A DNA stretch of 64,000 nucleotides from a virus. The DNA is taken from positions 62,001 through 126,000 of the IMG/VR virus record IMGVR_UViG_3300046170_000162; one strand, given 5' to 3'. Positions 5,661-14,154 of this stretch are shown here, piece after piece. The notes under the pieces are model-generated. The model ran no database searches. It saw only the letters and a program-made list of their open reading frames with translations, and had not been told where the DNA came from. How positions within the stretch are numbered: position 1 is the stretch's first letter; each line of letters opens with the position of its first letter. Both the position numbers and the translations under genes were made by a program.

Positions 5661-6854
5661 TTAAAGTTTGAATCCAGAGAATGTATCTTTTTTGATGTCT
5701 TGTTTAATTGCTCCTACAACATAGGATTCAATCTCAGTTTCCTGTGGTGCATTCTGTTGACCTTTAGAGTTCAACCAATGATTTGTCCAAGGAAGTGGAT
5801 TGTTTCTAGCAGGAATATCGTAGATAGGATCGATACCGATTGCCTTCATCCTACGATTAGCAGTCCACTCAACATATTGTCCGAGAAGTTTAGCATTGAG
5901 TCCGATCATAGAACCATCTTTGAACAGATACTCTGCCCAATCTTTCTCCTCTTCTACACAACGTTGGAACATTTCCAAGACGTTCTGCTTTTCTTCTTTG
6001 ATGATGTCGATCATATCAGGATCGTCACCTTCCTTCCACTTGTTCAAAATATTCTGAGTAAGTACAAGGTGCTGTGACTCATCGCGTGCGATAAGTGAAA
6101 TGATCTTAGCAGATCCTTCCATCTTTTTAAGTTCACCAAATCCAAAAGAGCAAGCGAATGAAACATAGAAGCGAATACCCTCAAGGATATTCACATTCAT
6201 AACTGCTCTATAGAGTCTACGCTTGAGTTCTTTCTTCTCCCAGAATGCAGAAGGAGAATCTTTCCAATCTGACTTCCACCAGTTGCCTTGTCCCCATTCC
6301 TGTGCGTAGTTGATGAACTCATCATATGCTTCAGTCACAGACTTAGCACGTGCGACGATCTTCTCGTCATCAAGAATAGTATCAAAGATCTCTTCAGGGT
6401 TTGCATAAACATTTTTGATGATGTATGTGTAAGAGCGACTATGAATCATCTCCATAAACTCCCACGCAATCATCGCAGACTCAAGTTCAGGTAGTGAGCA
6501 ATATGGAATGAATGCCATTCCAGGACCACGACCTTGTACAGAGTCCAAGAGGATCTGGTACCTTAGATTGCTAGTAAAGATGTGCTTCTGTGCATCAGAT
6601 AAGTCTTGAAAGTCAGAGCGATCCTTCTGGAGAGATACCTCTTCGGGTCTCCAAAAGAATCCTAATTGTGAATTGGTTAGTCTATCAAACACAGGATACT
6701 TAAACGCATCATATCTCTGGACACCAAGAGGTTGTCCGAAGAACATTGGTTGCTTTTTTGTATCGTGTTTCGTTTTATTAAATACTGTAATTTTGTCGAT
6801 GCCTTTCTTGGGTCGTTGATCTCCTTCGGAGATTTTAAACTTTGCAACTGTCAC
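5661..6854 (-). CDS. nrdB: ribonucleotide reductase class Ia, beta subunit
   Basis: 397 aa. Iron-ligand helices are visible: EVSLQKDRSDF, MIAWEFMEMIHSRSYTYII (Glu and the ExxH pair), ILEGIRFYVSFACSFGF and LIARDESQHLVLTQNIL (ExxH). Together they form the di-iron site that generates the tyrosyl radical for NrdA. The C-terminal tail (DIKKDTFSGFKL) would dock on NrdA. A GTG start at 6854 overlaps the end of nrdA by 20 bases; a shorter start is possible because the first ~30 residues are weakly conserved in type. It makes dNTPs for phage DNA. Confidence 0.95.
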   Translation of the reverse strand: MTVAKFKISEGDQRPKKGIDKITVFNKTKHDTKKQPMFFGQPLGVQRYDAFKYPVFDRLTNSQLGFFWRPEEVSLQKDRSDFQDLSDAQKHIFTSNLRYQILLDSVQGRGPGMAFIPYCSLPELESAMIAWEFMEMIHSRSYTYIIKNVYANPEEIFDTILDDEKIVARAKSVTEAYDEFINYAQEWGQGNWWKSDWKDSPSAFWEKKELKRRLYRAVMNVNILEGIRFYVSFACSFGFGELKKMEGSAKIISLIARDESQHLVLTQNILNKWKEGDDPDMIDIIKEEKQNVLEMFQRCVEEEKDWAEYLFKDGSMIGLNAKLLGQYVEWTANRRMKAIGIDPIYDIPARNNPLPWTNHWLNSKGQQNAPQETEIESYVVGAIKQDIKKDTFSGFKL

Positions 6855-9138
6855 AGTCTTCCTCTGCCTCCAATAGTTCGTTTACTAGTTGATCTACGTT
6901 GTTTGTGATTTGCACTGTTGGTTCTTCCTCACCATCTTTCTTATTGTCATAAGTGTTCTGGTAGTAGGATGTTTTCCAACCGTATTTGTATGTGTTCAAT
7001 AGGTCCATTGCCATAACGGAAGAGGGTACTTCGTTATCGGGATAATTTCCTGGATTATAACTCCAGTTGCCACTGATTGCTTGGTCAAAAAACTTTTGCA
7101 TCACAGCGACGATTTTAATATAACCTTCATTGGAAGGCATTTCCCATAGTAGAGTGTACTTATTTTTTAAGTACGGGAAACCTGGAACAATCTGCTTAAG
7201 AGGTCCTTTCTTTGATTTTTTAATGGACAGGTAGTCTCTAGGTGGTTCGATTCCATTGGTTGCGTTTGACACAACGGAACTACTCTCCGAAGGCATTTGT
7301 GCGGACAGAGTGCTGTGCCTGAGTCCGAACTGTTTGATAGATTCCCTAAGACTATCCCAATCATATGCAAGTTCTACGTTAGAAATTTCATCTACCTCGC
7401 TCTTATATGTATCGATGGGAAGAATTCCATCGGCATACTTTGTATGTTGGAAACCTTCACACGCACCCTTCTCCATAGCGATAGCATTGGATGCCTTAAG
7501 TAGATTGAATTGGAAGGACTCAGTTAGTCTATGAACTAGATCCCAAGCACCTTGATCAGCATAATTAAAACCATTCTTAGCAAGGTAATGTGCTAGTCCA
7601 ATGTAACCAACACCAAGTGATCTACGTGCAAGAGTAGAACGTTCTGCTGCCTTAACAGGATAATTTTGATATTCAATTAGTTCTTCAAGACCACGTACTG
7701 CAAGGTCACATAGTTCCTCCATCTCATTGAGGTTACGAAGTTTACCCACGTTGATAGCAGAGAGGATGCACAATGCAATCTCACCACCGTCATCATCAAT
7801 GTGAGAGATAGGATCTGTAGGAAGAGTGATCTCCTGACAGAGGTTAGACATACTAACCTTATCTTTGAATGAAGAGTGACTATTGCAGTGGTCAATATTC
7901 ATAATGTAAATACGACCAGTCTCTGCTCTCTCTTTCAATAGTGAGAGAACAATTTGCGATGCATCAATGGTGCGTCTAGTAATCGTTTCGTCCTGCTCGT
8001 ACTTCTCATAGAGAGCATCGAAATCATCAGTCCCAAAAGCATCATATAGACCAGGGACATCGTGAGGACTGAATAAAGAGATCGTCGCATTCTGAATGAA
8101 TCTTTCATAGAACAGTTTACTGATCTGAATAGAGTAGTCAAGTTTCCTGACTCTGTTATCTTCAGTTCCTTTGTTGTTCTTGAGAACAAGAATATCTTCT
8201 ATTTCTTGGTGCCAGATAGGAAAATGAACTGTAGCAGAACCACCTCTGATACCGTTTTGCGTGCAGCAACGTACAGTTGATTCAAACTTTTTGAGGAAGG
8301 GGATAACACCTGTGTGCTGTACCTCTCCACCTCTGATTTTAGCGTTGATGCCACGGATTCTGCCTGCGTTGATACCGATACCAGCACGTTGTGCGACGTA
8401 TTTACCAATAGCCATATCACTGCTAAAGATACCATCGAGGGTGTCATCAACATCAACGAGAACACAAGATGCAAATTGACGAAGTGTTGTCCGAACTCCT
8501 GCGAGCACTGGCGTTGGGAGGTTGATTTTCCCTTTGGAGGTTGCTGTGTAGTATCGTTGTACATATTCAAGTCTAGAATTTTTTGGATAGTCTTGAAAGA
8601 GTGTTGCCGCAACCATAATGTACATATACTGAGGTGTCTCATAAAGAATCCCAGTGCTTCTATCCTGTACTAGATACTTATCTACAATTTGTCTCAACCC
8701 TGCAAAGGTAAAACCCATACAACGTTCGTGGTCAATATAACTATTCAGACAATCCCACTCTATAGGACTATATTTATTTAGGATGCTGCCATCATATACT
8801 CCTGCGTCTACACAACGCTGTACGTGGTCTTGGAGATGTGGATAACCAACCTCGTCTGCCCACTCTGGAAAGACCTGCTTGCGTACGTTAAACAGAAGGA
8901 GACGTGCTGCTACATACTGATAATTTGGAGCGTCTAAATCGATTAGATCACTCGCTGAGCGAATAAGAATATCTTGGATTTCGGATGTCTTGATGCCATC
9001 AAAGAACTGTAGATTGGCATTCATCTCAACTTGTGATTCACTTACACCAGTGAGACCATCACACGCTAACTCAACCATCTTGTGTACCTTGTCAAGGTTG
9101 AGAGGGACGGCGATACCGTCTCTTTTAATTACGTTCAT
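6835..9138 (-). CDS. nrdA: ribonucleotide reductase class Ia, alpha subunit
   Basis: 767 aa from MNVIKRDGIAVPLNLDK. The start at 9138 overlaps the primase stop as ATGA and is preferred to an ATG 12 bases earlier. An N-terminal ATP-cone-like stretch is followed by the ten-stranded barrel. Redox cysteines appear in FASCVLVDV and ALCILSAINVG, the thiyl-radical cysteine with Asn/Glu in SNLCQEITLPT, the tyrosine pair in TSYYQNTYD, and a C-terminal CDSC shuttle. It reduces ribonucleoside diphosphates together with NrdB. A full set of catalytic residues suggests it is active. Confidence 0.96.
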   Translation of the reverse strand: MNVIKRDGIAVPLNLDKVHKMVELACDGLTGVSESQVEMNANLQFFDGIKTSEIQDILIRSASDLIDLDAPNYQYVAARLLLFNVRKQVFPEWADEVGYPHLQDHVQRCVDAGVYDGSILNKYSPIEWDCLNSYIDHERCMGFTFAGLRQIVDKYLVQDRSTGILYETPQYMYIMVAATLFQDYPKNSRLEYVQRYYTATSKGKINLPTPVLAGVRTTLRQFASCVLVDVDDTLDGIFSSDMAIGKYVAQRAGIGINAGRIRGINAKIRGGEVQHTGVIPFLKKFESTVRCCTQNGIRGGSATVHFPIWHQEIEDILVLKNNKGTEDNRVRKLDYSIQISKLFYERFIQNATISLFSPHDVPGLYDAFGTDDFDALYEKYEQDETITRRTIDASQIVLSLLKERAETGRIYIMNIDHCNSHSSFKDKVSMSNLCQEITLPTDPISHIDDDGGEIALCILSAINVGKLRNLNEMEELCDLAVRGLEELIEYQNYPVKAAERSTLARRSLGVGYIGLAHYLAKNGFNYADQGAWDLVHRLTESFQFNLLKASNAIAMEKGACEGFQHTKYADGILPIDTYKSEVDEISNVELAYDWDSLRESIKQFGLRHSTLSAQMPSESSSVVSNATNGIEPPRDYLSIKKSKKGPLKQIVPGFPYLKNKYTLLWEMPSNEGYIKIVAVMQKFFDQAISGNWSYNPGNYPDNEVPSSVMAMDLLNTYKYGWKTSYYQNTYDNKKDGEEEPTVQITNNVDQLVNELLEAEEDCDSCKV

Positions 9139-10133
9139 ACTTTCTTCCATTGAGATAATTTTAATTTTGCTTGTAATCCTTGATAGGTATTTGATTCTAC
9201 CAGGGTTTGTACGTTGTGTCCAGCAAGAACCATATCATTAAGGTCCTTTTGTTGGATACCTGACGGGAAGATTACTACTTTGTAACCTCTGTCGATGGTC
9301 CCTGAGATCCTGTCGGTGATTTGTTTGTTACGTGGTTCGTTATCAAAAACATAAACACAATCGCTCCAACCAAGCGACCTAGGATCAAGATCGGACCCAC
9401 ACATAGCAGCACCGTTTTCCAAGAAGAGGGAATCAAACGGTCCTTCCACGAGGTAGACTGGTTTGTTTGGATCAAGTCTGTCTTGTCCAAAGACCTTTGG
9501 TTTGTTTTCATTATAAAGAATGGTTATATAACGGAGTCTGGAATTGGGCATTAGGGATCTACCCTGTACACCAAACCATTGTCCGTCTTTATCGATTAAC
9601 GGAATGATGATACGGGGTCTATCATTCTGGAGATTGTCAAATGTATGCTTCTGCGAGTTGATGTACTCTTTGAACTTATCTGCATAGTAGATGAGGTCGA
9701 GTTTCGACCCTGTAATGCCTCTTTGTTCAAGGTACTTTCTTGCGGGATGTTCATTATTTAGACTAGAAATATTTGGAAGGTTAGTCCCTGTTTTAAATAC
9801 TGGTTTTGCTTTGAAGACATCTGGATTTGGATTGGCAACCCGTGTTCTTCTACCTGTCAATCCATCCTTGTATCGTTCTAAAATATAGGATTCGTATATG
9901 TCTCTCGCTTGTTCTTTTAAGAAGTTGCCAAGAGTTCTTCCTACCCCACAGTTATGACACTTAAAGATAATGTCATTCTGTTTGGTAAAGAAATACCCTC
10001 TCGCTTTAGATGCCTGCTTCTGGGAGTCTCCACAGTAGGGGCATCTGAAATTATAGAGGGTTGATTTTTTCTCTTTGAACTTATCAAGTCTTGACCCGAC
10101 AATGCGAGCGTACTTGATGTCAATGAAACTCAT
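9135..10133 (-). CDS. gp61: DNA primase, T4 gp61-like
   Basis: 332 aa. The N-terminal zinc-binding domain has CPYCGDS (residues 31-37) and CHNCGVG (59-65). The TOPRIM core has VYLVEGPFDSLFLE and CVYVFDNEPRNKQ, the Glu and Asp-x-Glu metal sites. It synthesises RNA primers for the lagging strand with helicase gp41, which is encoded 11 kb upstream. A 12-base gap follows the coiled-coil gene, and its stop overlaps nrdA. Confidence 0.92.
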   Translation of the reverse strand: MSFIDIKYARIVGSRLDKFKEKKSTLYNFRCPYCGDSQKQASKARGYFFTKQNDIIFKCHNCGVGRTLGNFLKEQARDIYESYILERYKDGLTGRRTRVANPNPDVFKAKPVFKTGTNLPNISSLNNEHPARKYLEQRGITGSKLDLIYYADKFKEYINSQKHTFDNLQNDRPRIIIPLIDKDGQWFGVQGRSLMPNSRLRYITILYNENKPKVFGQDRLDPNKPVYLVEGPFDSLFLENGAAMCGSDLDPRSLGWSDCVYVFDNEPRNKQITDRISGTIDRGYKVVIFPSGIQQKDLNDMVLAGHNVQTLVESNTYQGLQAKLKLSQWKKV

Positions 10134-10145
10134 TCCAACTTAAAA

Positions 10146-10529
10146 TTATTGATCGACGCTTCTAATGATACTTGATTGATCGGTTTGTGTCAACACAGGT
10201 CTTATAAATGCCTGCCCTATAGGACTGACAAGGAAACTTATGATACTAAGAGCACCAAATATAGACCACATCTTCTTCTCCATAAGTCTAAGTCTATCAT
10301 CTACCTTTCTTATATCTCTTTCGCATCCTTTCTTTATAGCATCTGTCTCTCTATTGAAATCAGTAGATAGTCTATCTAACTTCTCAAATAATACTTCGTC
10401 TACTTTATCTTGCTTGCTGAGTTTTTCATTATGCACAGCAAGAAGTTGACCCATTCGTACAGAATTTTCCTGTAACGAATCGACCACCCGTTCTAGGCGT
10501 TCAATTATAGCGCTATTGATGTCTGACAT
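10146..10529 (-). CDS. coiled-coil membrane protein
   Basis: 127 aa. Residues 1-85 are a long heptad-like coiled coil (ERLERVVDSLQENSVRMGQL and onwards), followed by one transmembrane helix (MWSIFGALSIISFLVSPIGQ) and a short polar tail. This layout resembles hemolysin XhlA-type phage membrane proteins, but with no sequence signature beyond topology. It ends one base from the next gene's stop/start region and precedes primase. Confidence 0.65.
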   Translation of the reverse strand: MSDINSAIIERLERVVDSLQENSVRMGQLLAVHNEKLSKQDKVDEVLFEKLDRLSTDFNRETDAIKKGCERDIRKVDDRLRLMEKKMWSIFGALSIISFLVSPIGQAFIRPVLTQTDQSSIIRSVDQ

Positions 10530-11795
10530 TTACATTGATGCTTGTCGTTTTTCCCAATAATAATGCAGGACTTGAGCAGGAAGCATACGTGTAATTTTTA
10601 CACCCTTCAACTTCTCAGGTCTATAGATTTTACGAAGTCTAATCTTAACATCAGCAGGTGACTTGCCCTGGAATATAAACTCAACGTCCTCCATCTGTAC
10701 TAGGAAAGATAAGTATCTTGCCTCAGTGGACTCACAAATCTTATTTATACCATCTGGAGATTTCTTACACTTTGCTTTCTTCTTTGTCAGACCACCGTGT
10801 CCTTTCATCTTCTTCATAGTACCACCCAACGGTTGATCCATACCTGCGGTAGGTCCATTCTCATCAGCATCAGAGGAGAATCCTGCTCCATCTGCTCCTG
10901 ATCCTGTACCATTTGTAGGTGCATCTTCGTGCACGAACTTCATACCCTTGGTTGCTTTGTCCTTAAGTGCTTGACGCTTCTTAGGATCCATATTCTTTTC
11001 GTAGTCTGCTAGTTTCGCAGCATACTTTTTGTTATCCATTTTCTTGATAACCTTTCTCTCGTCCTTGTTAGGTCCTGTGTATGCAATCTCGTGCAGGATT
11101 GCATCCATCTCTTCCTTTGTGACGTACCTATTCTTTTTATATTCATCACTAGGTGCACCATCAACAGTTGGTTTATATCTATCAGGAGAACCATACTTGT
11201 TTCCCTTCTTTACATTCCTTCTTGCTTTGTGCTCATCAGTCCTTCTTGTCATAGCAGCGCTTCTTTCTGCAGGAGGTTTAGCATTGCCACCATATCCAAA
11301 TGCTCTCTTGTTTCTAATAGATGCTTTGCCATAAGTTGAAGCACCTGTCTCATACTTTGCTTCAACAACAGATCGAATTTCTTCTTTAACTGAACGATAA
11401 GATTTCTTATTCGCTTTTTTCAATCTCTCATCTGCTGCTTTCTTTTGCTCTGGTGTTTGCATATGACTAAGATCAGCAGTTCCTTTGTATCCTTCTTCAA
11501 CTTCCTTAGTTTTCTTCTTCTTGGTATCTTTCTTATTGATACTACCCACTCTAGTATTACTATGAGATGATCCACCTGGGGTTCCAGAGAACATCAGAGT
11601 ACCACCAACACCATAACCTTCCCCAACCTTCTGAGGTAAATTCTTTTCTTTTGTTTTAGCAAACTTATTAACTGCCTTCGCTCCCATATCTTTTGCAGCA
11701 CGCTCTAACTCAGGCGATGGATTATCCATCTCTCCCTTTTGGGTGGCACGTACCATCCCCATAAATTTGCGTTGTGCTACAGACTTGGCAGGCAT
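10530..11795 (-). CDS. basic virion-type protein with DUF3008-like N-terminus
   Basis: 421 aa, very rich in Lys and Gly. It begins MPAKSVAQRKFMGMVRATQK, the pattern of DUF3008-like small proteins, followed by long low-complexity basic segments, a Gly/Asp-rich stretch (GTGSGADGAGFSSDADENG) and a folded-looking C-terminus (about residues 355-421). Such basic, disordered proteins in T4-like phages are often internal head or DNA-associated proteins; that role is inferred. It lies in a run of similar genes (10.5-17.3 kb). Confidence 0.65.
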   Translation of the reverse strand: MPAKSVAQRKFMGMVRATQKGEMDNPSPELERAAKDMGAKAVNKFAKTKEKNLPQKVGEGYGVGGTLMFSGTPGGSSHSNTRVGSINKKDTKKKKTKEVEEGYKGTADLSHMQTPEQKKAADERLKKANKKSYRSVKEEIRSVVEAKYETGASTYGKASIRNKRAFGYGGNAKPPAERSAAMTRRTDEHKARRNVKKGNKYGSPDRYKPTVDGAPSDEYKKNRYVTKEEMDAILHEIAYTGPNKDERKVIKKMDNKKYAAKLADYEKNMDPKKRQALKDKATKGMKFVHEDAPTNGTGSGADGAGFSSDADENGPTAGMDQPLGGTMKKMKGHGGLTKKKAKCKKSPDGINKICESTEARYLSFLVQMEDVEFIFQGKSPADVKIRLRKIYRPEKLKGVKITRMLPAQVLHYYWEKRQASM

Positions 11796-12166
11796 CAGAG
11801 GTCACTCAATTGTTTACTTACGGATGGATCAACTTCCACATAATCTAGCGTCCCACATCCAGTTTCGGGGTATCTATTTAAGTACACCAAATATGTTTTA
11901 AGGATGTCCCAATATTGTTTGTCAACCTTATAGACTAACAAAGGTATTGCGGCATCACCAAACACATTGAATAATACGATCAAATGATTCAGTATTAAAT
12001 GGTTACGAAGAACCCCAGTCTTAATATATCTCCCGAAGAGACGCTTCAAGTACTTGAAGCGCATCATATCTTCTAGGAAATCATCGTATGTTACTGACTG
12101 GGGATTATCGTAGTGTTTCATAGCGAACATCATAAAGTTGTCCGCTGTGAGAGTATTCAAATTCAT
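11795..12166 (-). CDS. conserved-type hypothetical protein
   Basis: 123 aa, mostly helical (DDFLEDMMRFKYLKRLFGRY in the middle, then LILNHLIVLFNVFGDAAIPL). Its stop overlaps the start of the 421-aa gene by one base. Hydrophobic stretches are amphipathic rather than clearly transmembrane. I recall similar proteins near cyanophage primase regions but no function. Confidence 0.65.
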   Translation of the reverse strand: MNLNTLTADNFMMFAMKHYDNPQSVTYDDFLEDMMRFKYLKRLFGRYIKTGVLRNHLILNHLIVLFNVFGDAAIPLLVYKVDKQYWDILKTYLVYLNRYPETGCGTLDYVEVDPSVSKQLSDL

Positions 12167-12184
12167 TACAAAGAGGGTTTATTA

Positions 12185-13006
12185 TTATGAACTGAAGGTC
12201 AATGTACCTGCGCCATTAGAAATAACTTCCTCTGTACCACCTGCTGAGGTGATTTTAACGCGATAGTTGTAACCGTCAAGTGTATCACCAGCAAGTCCAC
12301 TGTAAGCAAGAGTTGCTGTAGTGAAGTCAGCGTATGTAATACCTGTGTCAAGAGATGCAGTGATCTTAGTCCATCTAGTAGATCCAGTTTTCTGTCTCTG
12401 CCAGGTGTAGACCAATGCTCCTGGGGTACCAGTTGTGCTTGTAGTAACTGCGAATGTTCCTGCACCTGAAGATGAGGAAGAGTTAGCGGGTTGACCTGTG
12501 ATAGTCACAGCAGAAGCAACGTCTGCTACCACTGTATCATCAGCGTCGTCACCAGCAGCGGCAGCAGTCGCGTGAACGAATGCAAGACACTCTGCCTTGT
12601 GACGTGTGTCACCTGCTGCAGTTGTGTATGTGTTATACAACCACCAACCAGGACCTGAGATACCACGAGACTTGTTCTCTGCTAGTACCATCTCTGTAGT
12701 GTCAACAAACACTAGGTCATATGCCACGGTGTCTCCACCTTTGATGACATACTCGGCGACTGCTTTAGGAGGTGTTCTCCTTACAGCACCTGCCAAACCT
12801 GAGTTTGTGCTACCTGCATATACTTTATGCAATTCAACTGCAGTTGTGCTTGTAACCTGTTTAACGATGTAAGCAACACTTGCCAATTCCAGAACATCGC
12901 CGACAACAACGGTGTCGGCGGCATTCTTAGTAACTGTTGCGTCACCGTTTGTGACCGCGACATTATTGGAAAACGTTGCTGCGTCGATTTTTCCGAAAAC
13001 GGACAT
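12185..13006 (-). CDS. virion protein with Ig-like domain
   Basis: 273 aa. Residues 1-85 are a beta-rich decoration-type domain (TVVVGDVLELASVAYIVKQV). Residues 165-273 look like an immunoglobulin-like domain: VTITGQPANSSSSSG, then ALVYTWQRQKTG with the central Trp, and YNYRVKITSAGG. The protein is rich in Ala, Thr, Ser and Val with no Cys pair. A TATAAATA late promoter lies 31 bases upstream of the ATG and a terminator behind that, so it is a late structural gene, possibly a Hoc-like outer decoration that sticks to surfaces. Confidence 0.72.
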   Translation of the reverse strand: MSVFGKIDAATFSNNVAVTNGDATVTKNAADTVVVGDVLELASVAYIVKQVTSTTAVELHKVYAGSTNSGLAGAVRRTPPKAVAEYVIKGGDTVAYDLVFVDTTEMVLAENKSRGISGPGWWLYNTYTTAAGDTRHKAECLAFVHATAAAAGDDADDTVVADVASAVTITGQPANSSSSSGAGTFAVTTSTTGTPGALVYTWQRQKTGSTRWTKITASLDTGITYADFTTATLAYSGLAGDTLDGYNYRVKITSAGGTEEVISNGAGTLTFSS

Positions 13007-13036
13007 CTTAATTTACTCCGAATGTTTCCTATATTT

Positions 13037-13044
13037 TATTTATA
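13037..13044 (-). promoter_or_regulatory. T4-type late promoter TATAAATA
   Basis: Exact TATAAATA, 31 bases upstream of the Ig-like gene start and just after a terminator. This is the -10 element recognised by gp55-containing polymerase in T4. Confidence 0.75.
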
Positions 13045-13052
13045 CAAACACG

Positions 13053-13071
13053 AAAGGGACCCGTAGGTCCC
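13053..13071 (-). terminator. rho-independent terminator-like hairpin
   Basis: GGGACC-TACG-GGTCCC (6 bp, tetraloop) followed by TTTCG. The U-run is short. It ends the 13.1-16 kb transcript just before the late promoter at 13037. Confidence 0.7.
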
Positions 13072-13085
13072 TAGTGTCTGAGAGA

Positions 13086-13280
13086 CTAACCCTCTGTAGG
13101 GAATAGCGCTTTCTCAAGTGCCTCAACTAGTTGATCATCAACTTTATTGTCGGTTCTTGATACTGCTTTCTTTGCTAATGAGATGATCAATTTCTTAATC
13201 AAGTCATCAATATTATCTGGAATTTTATCAACTGCTGCGTCGATAATTTTAATTGCGAAAGGTAGAAGGAATTTTGTCAT
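13086..13280 (-). CDS. small helical protein
   Basis: 64 aa, nearly all helix (MTKFLLPFAIKIIDAAVDKI at the start, DNKVDDQLVEALEKALFP at the end). The first 18 residues are amphipathic and might touch a membrane. Function unknown; between a terminator and the 129-aa head-type gene. Confidence 0.6.
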   Translation of the reverse strand: MTKFLLPFAIKIIDAAVDKIPDNIDDLIKKLIISLAKKAVSRTDNKVDDQLVEALEKALFPTEG

Positions 13281-13316
13281 AATTAATAGAGAGAAACCTA
13301 CTCTATATATGTGCCA

Positions 13317-13706
13317 TCAGGACCCTAGTCCGCGACCCTTGTCATAGTTATCTTTTCCACCATAACGTGCCACAGTATTAGTATAATCTTTAGTGGTTTT
13401 GAACCCACGTTTCTTAGCATCAGAGGCAGTCTCTTTCTTTTTGTCTGCCATTGCTTTGTACTTACCAGTACCAGCATCAGACTTAACACCTTTTGCTTGC
13501 TTCTGCTGACCTGTAGGTTTACCGTGCATCTTACGGATCATCTGCTTGACGTTAGATACAGCAGACTTACCCGACCCACCTTTTTGAGTGGGGGTTCCTG
13601 CAGCAGGAGTATTGAGACCAGTACGACCAGGGACACGTCCAGTGGACTTGCCAGTTTCTTTCTCGTAACGATTCAATTCACTGATGAAATCTTTAAAGCG
13701 TTGCAT
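13317..13706 (-). CDS. basic protein with capsid-targeting-like N-terminus
   Basis: 129 aa, Lys/Gly-rich and probably disordered. It starts [20 protein letters not shown]; the MxxFxxFIxE pattern resembles the T4 capsid-targeting leader MKTYQEFIAE, whose Glu is cut by protease gp21. This suggests an internal head protein, by inference. Its start overlaps the stop of the 148-aa gene by one base. Confidence 0.65.
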   Translation of the reverse strand: MQRFKDFISELNRYEKETGKSTGRVPGRTGLNTPAAGTPTQKGGSGKSAVSNVKQMIRKMHGKPTGQQKQAKGVKSDAGTGKYKAMADKKKETASDAKKRGFKTTKDYTNTVARYGGKDNYDKGRGLGS

Positions 13707-14152
13707 TAGTGTTTATGCGATTCAACAATAACCAAATCTAGGTCAGTGACAGGAACGTTACTATACATTTGCTCTGCCTCATCTACGATGTCGTAGTGGG
13801 TAACAGCGTGAGTATGTCCATACTCGTCAGGTTCTGCCATCTCTGCCAAGGTATGTGCCTCAGGAATTGTATAGCATAGACCATATTCAGCGTGCTCAAC
13901 ATACTTAGCACAGATATGGGTTTTCTTTCCCATTGCTTTACTAACAGTCTTCCTACGATTCAACAGATACTTATCTGATTTATCGTGGTCACCATCGTTG
14001 TCAATATCCTTGTCTTCTTTTCCGACAGGATCGAGTTTCTTTTTAGATGCTTCTTTCAGGTCAGCGAGTTCTGCCTGAAGAAGGGCGCGGATTGACTCTT
14101 TCATCAGTAATTCCTTCTGGGGGTTGATAATAATTTTTGATTTTTTACCCAT
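13706..14152 (-). CDS. hypothetical protein with calcium-loop-like motif
   Basis: 148 aa. Residues 45-60 read [16 protein letters not shown], with Asp at spacings expected of an EF-hand or dockerin-type calcium loop. An internal ATG at residue 17 ([13 protein letters not shown]) could be the true start. The C-terminal half is acidic with several His ([16 protein letters not shown]). It sits in the basic head-protein cluster; role unknown. Confidence 0.6.
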   Translation of the reverse strand: MGKKSKIIINPQKELLMKESIRALLQAELADLKEASKKKLDPVGKEDKDIDNDGDHDKSDKYLLNRRKTVSKAMGKKTHICAKYVEHAEYGLCYTIPEAHTLAEMAEPDEYGHTHAVTHYDIVDEAEQMYSNVPVTDLDLVIVESHKH

Positions 14153-14154
14153 TG

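Noticed and set aside
9321-9554. Long plus-strand frames opposite primase, nrdA, polymerase and other genes
   Set aside because: They are antisense shadows of well-identified minus-strand genes, with low-complexity translations and no ribosome sites.
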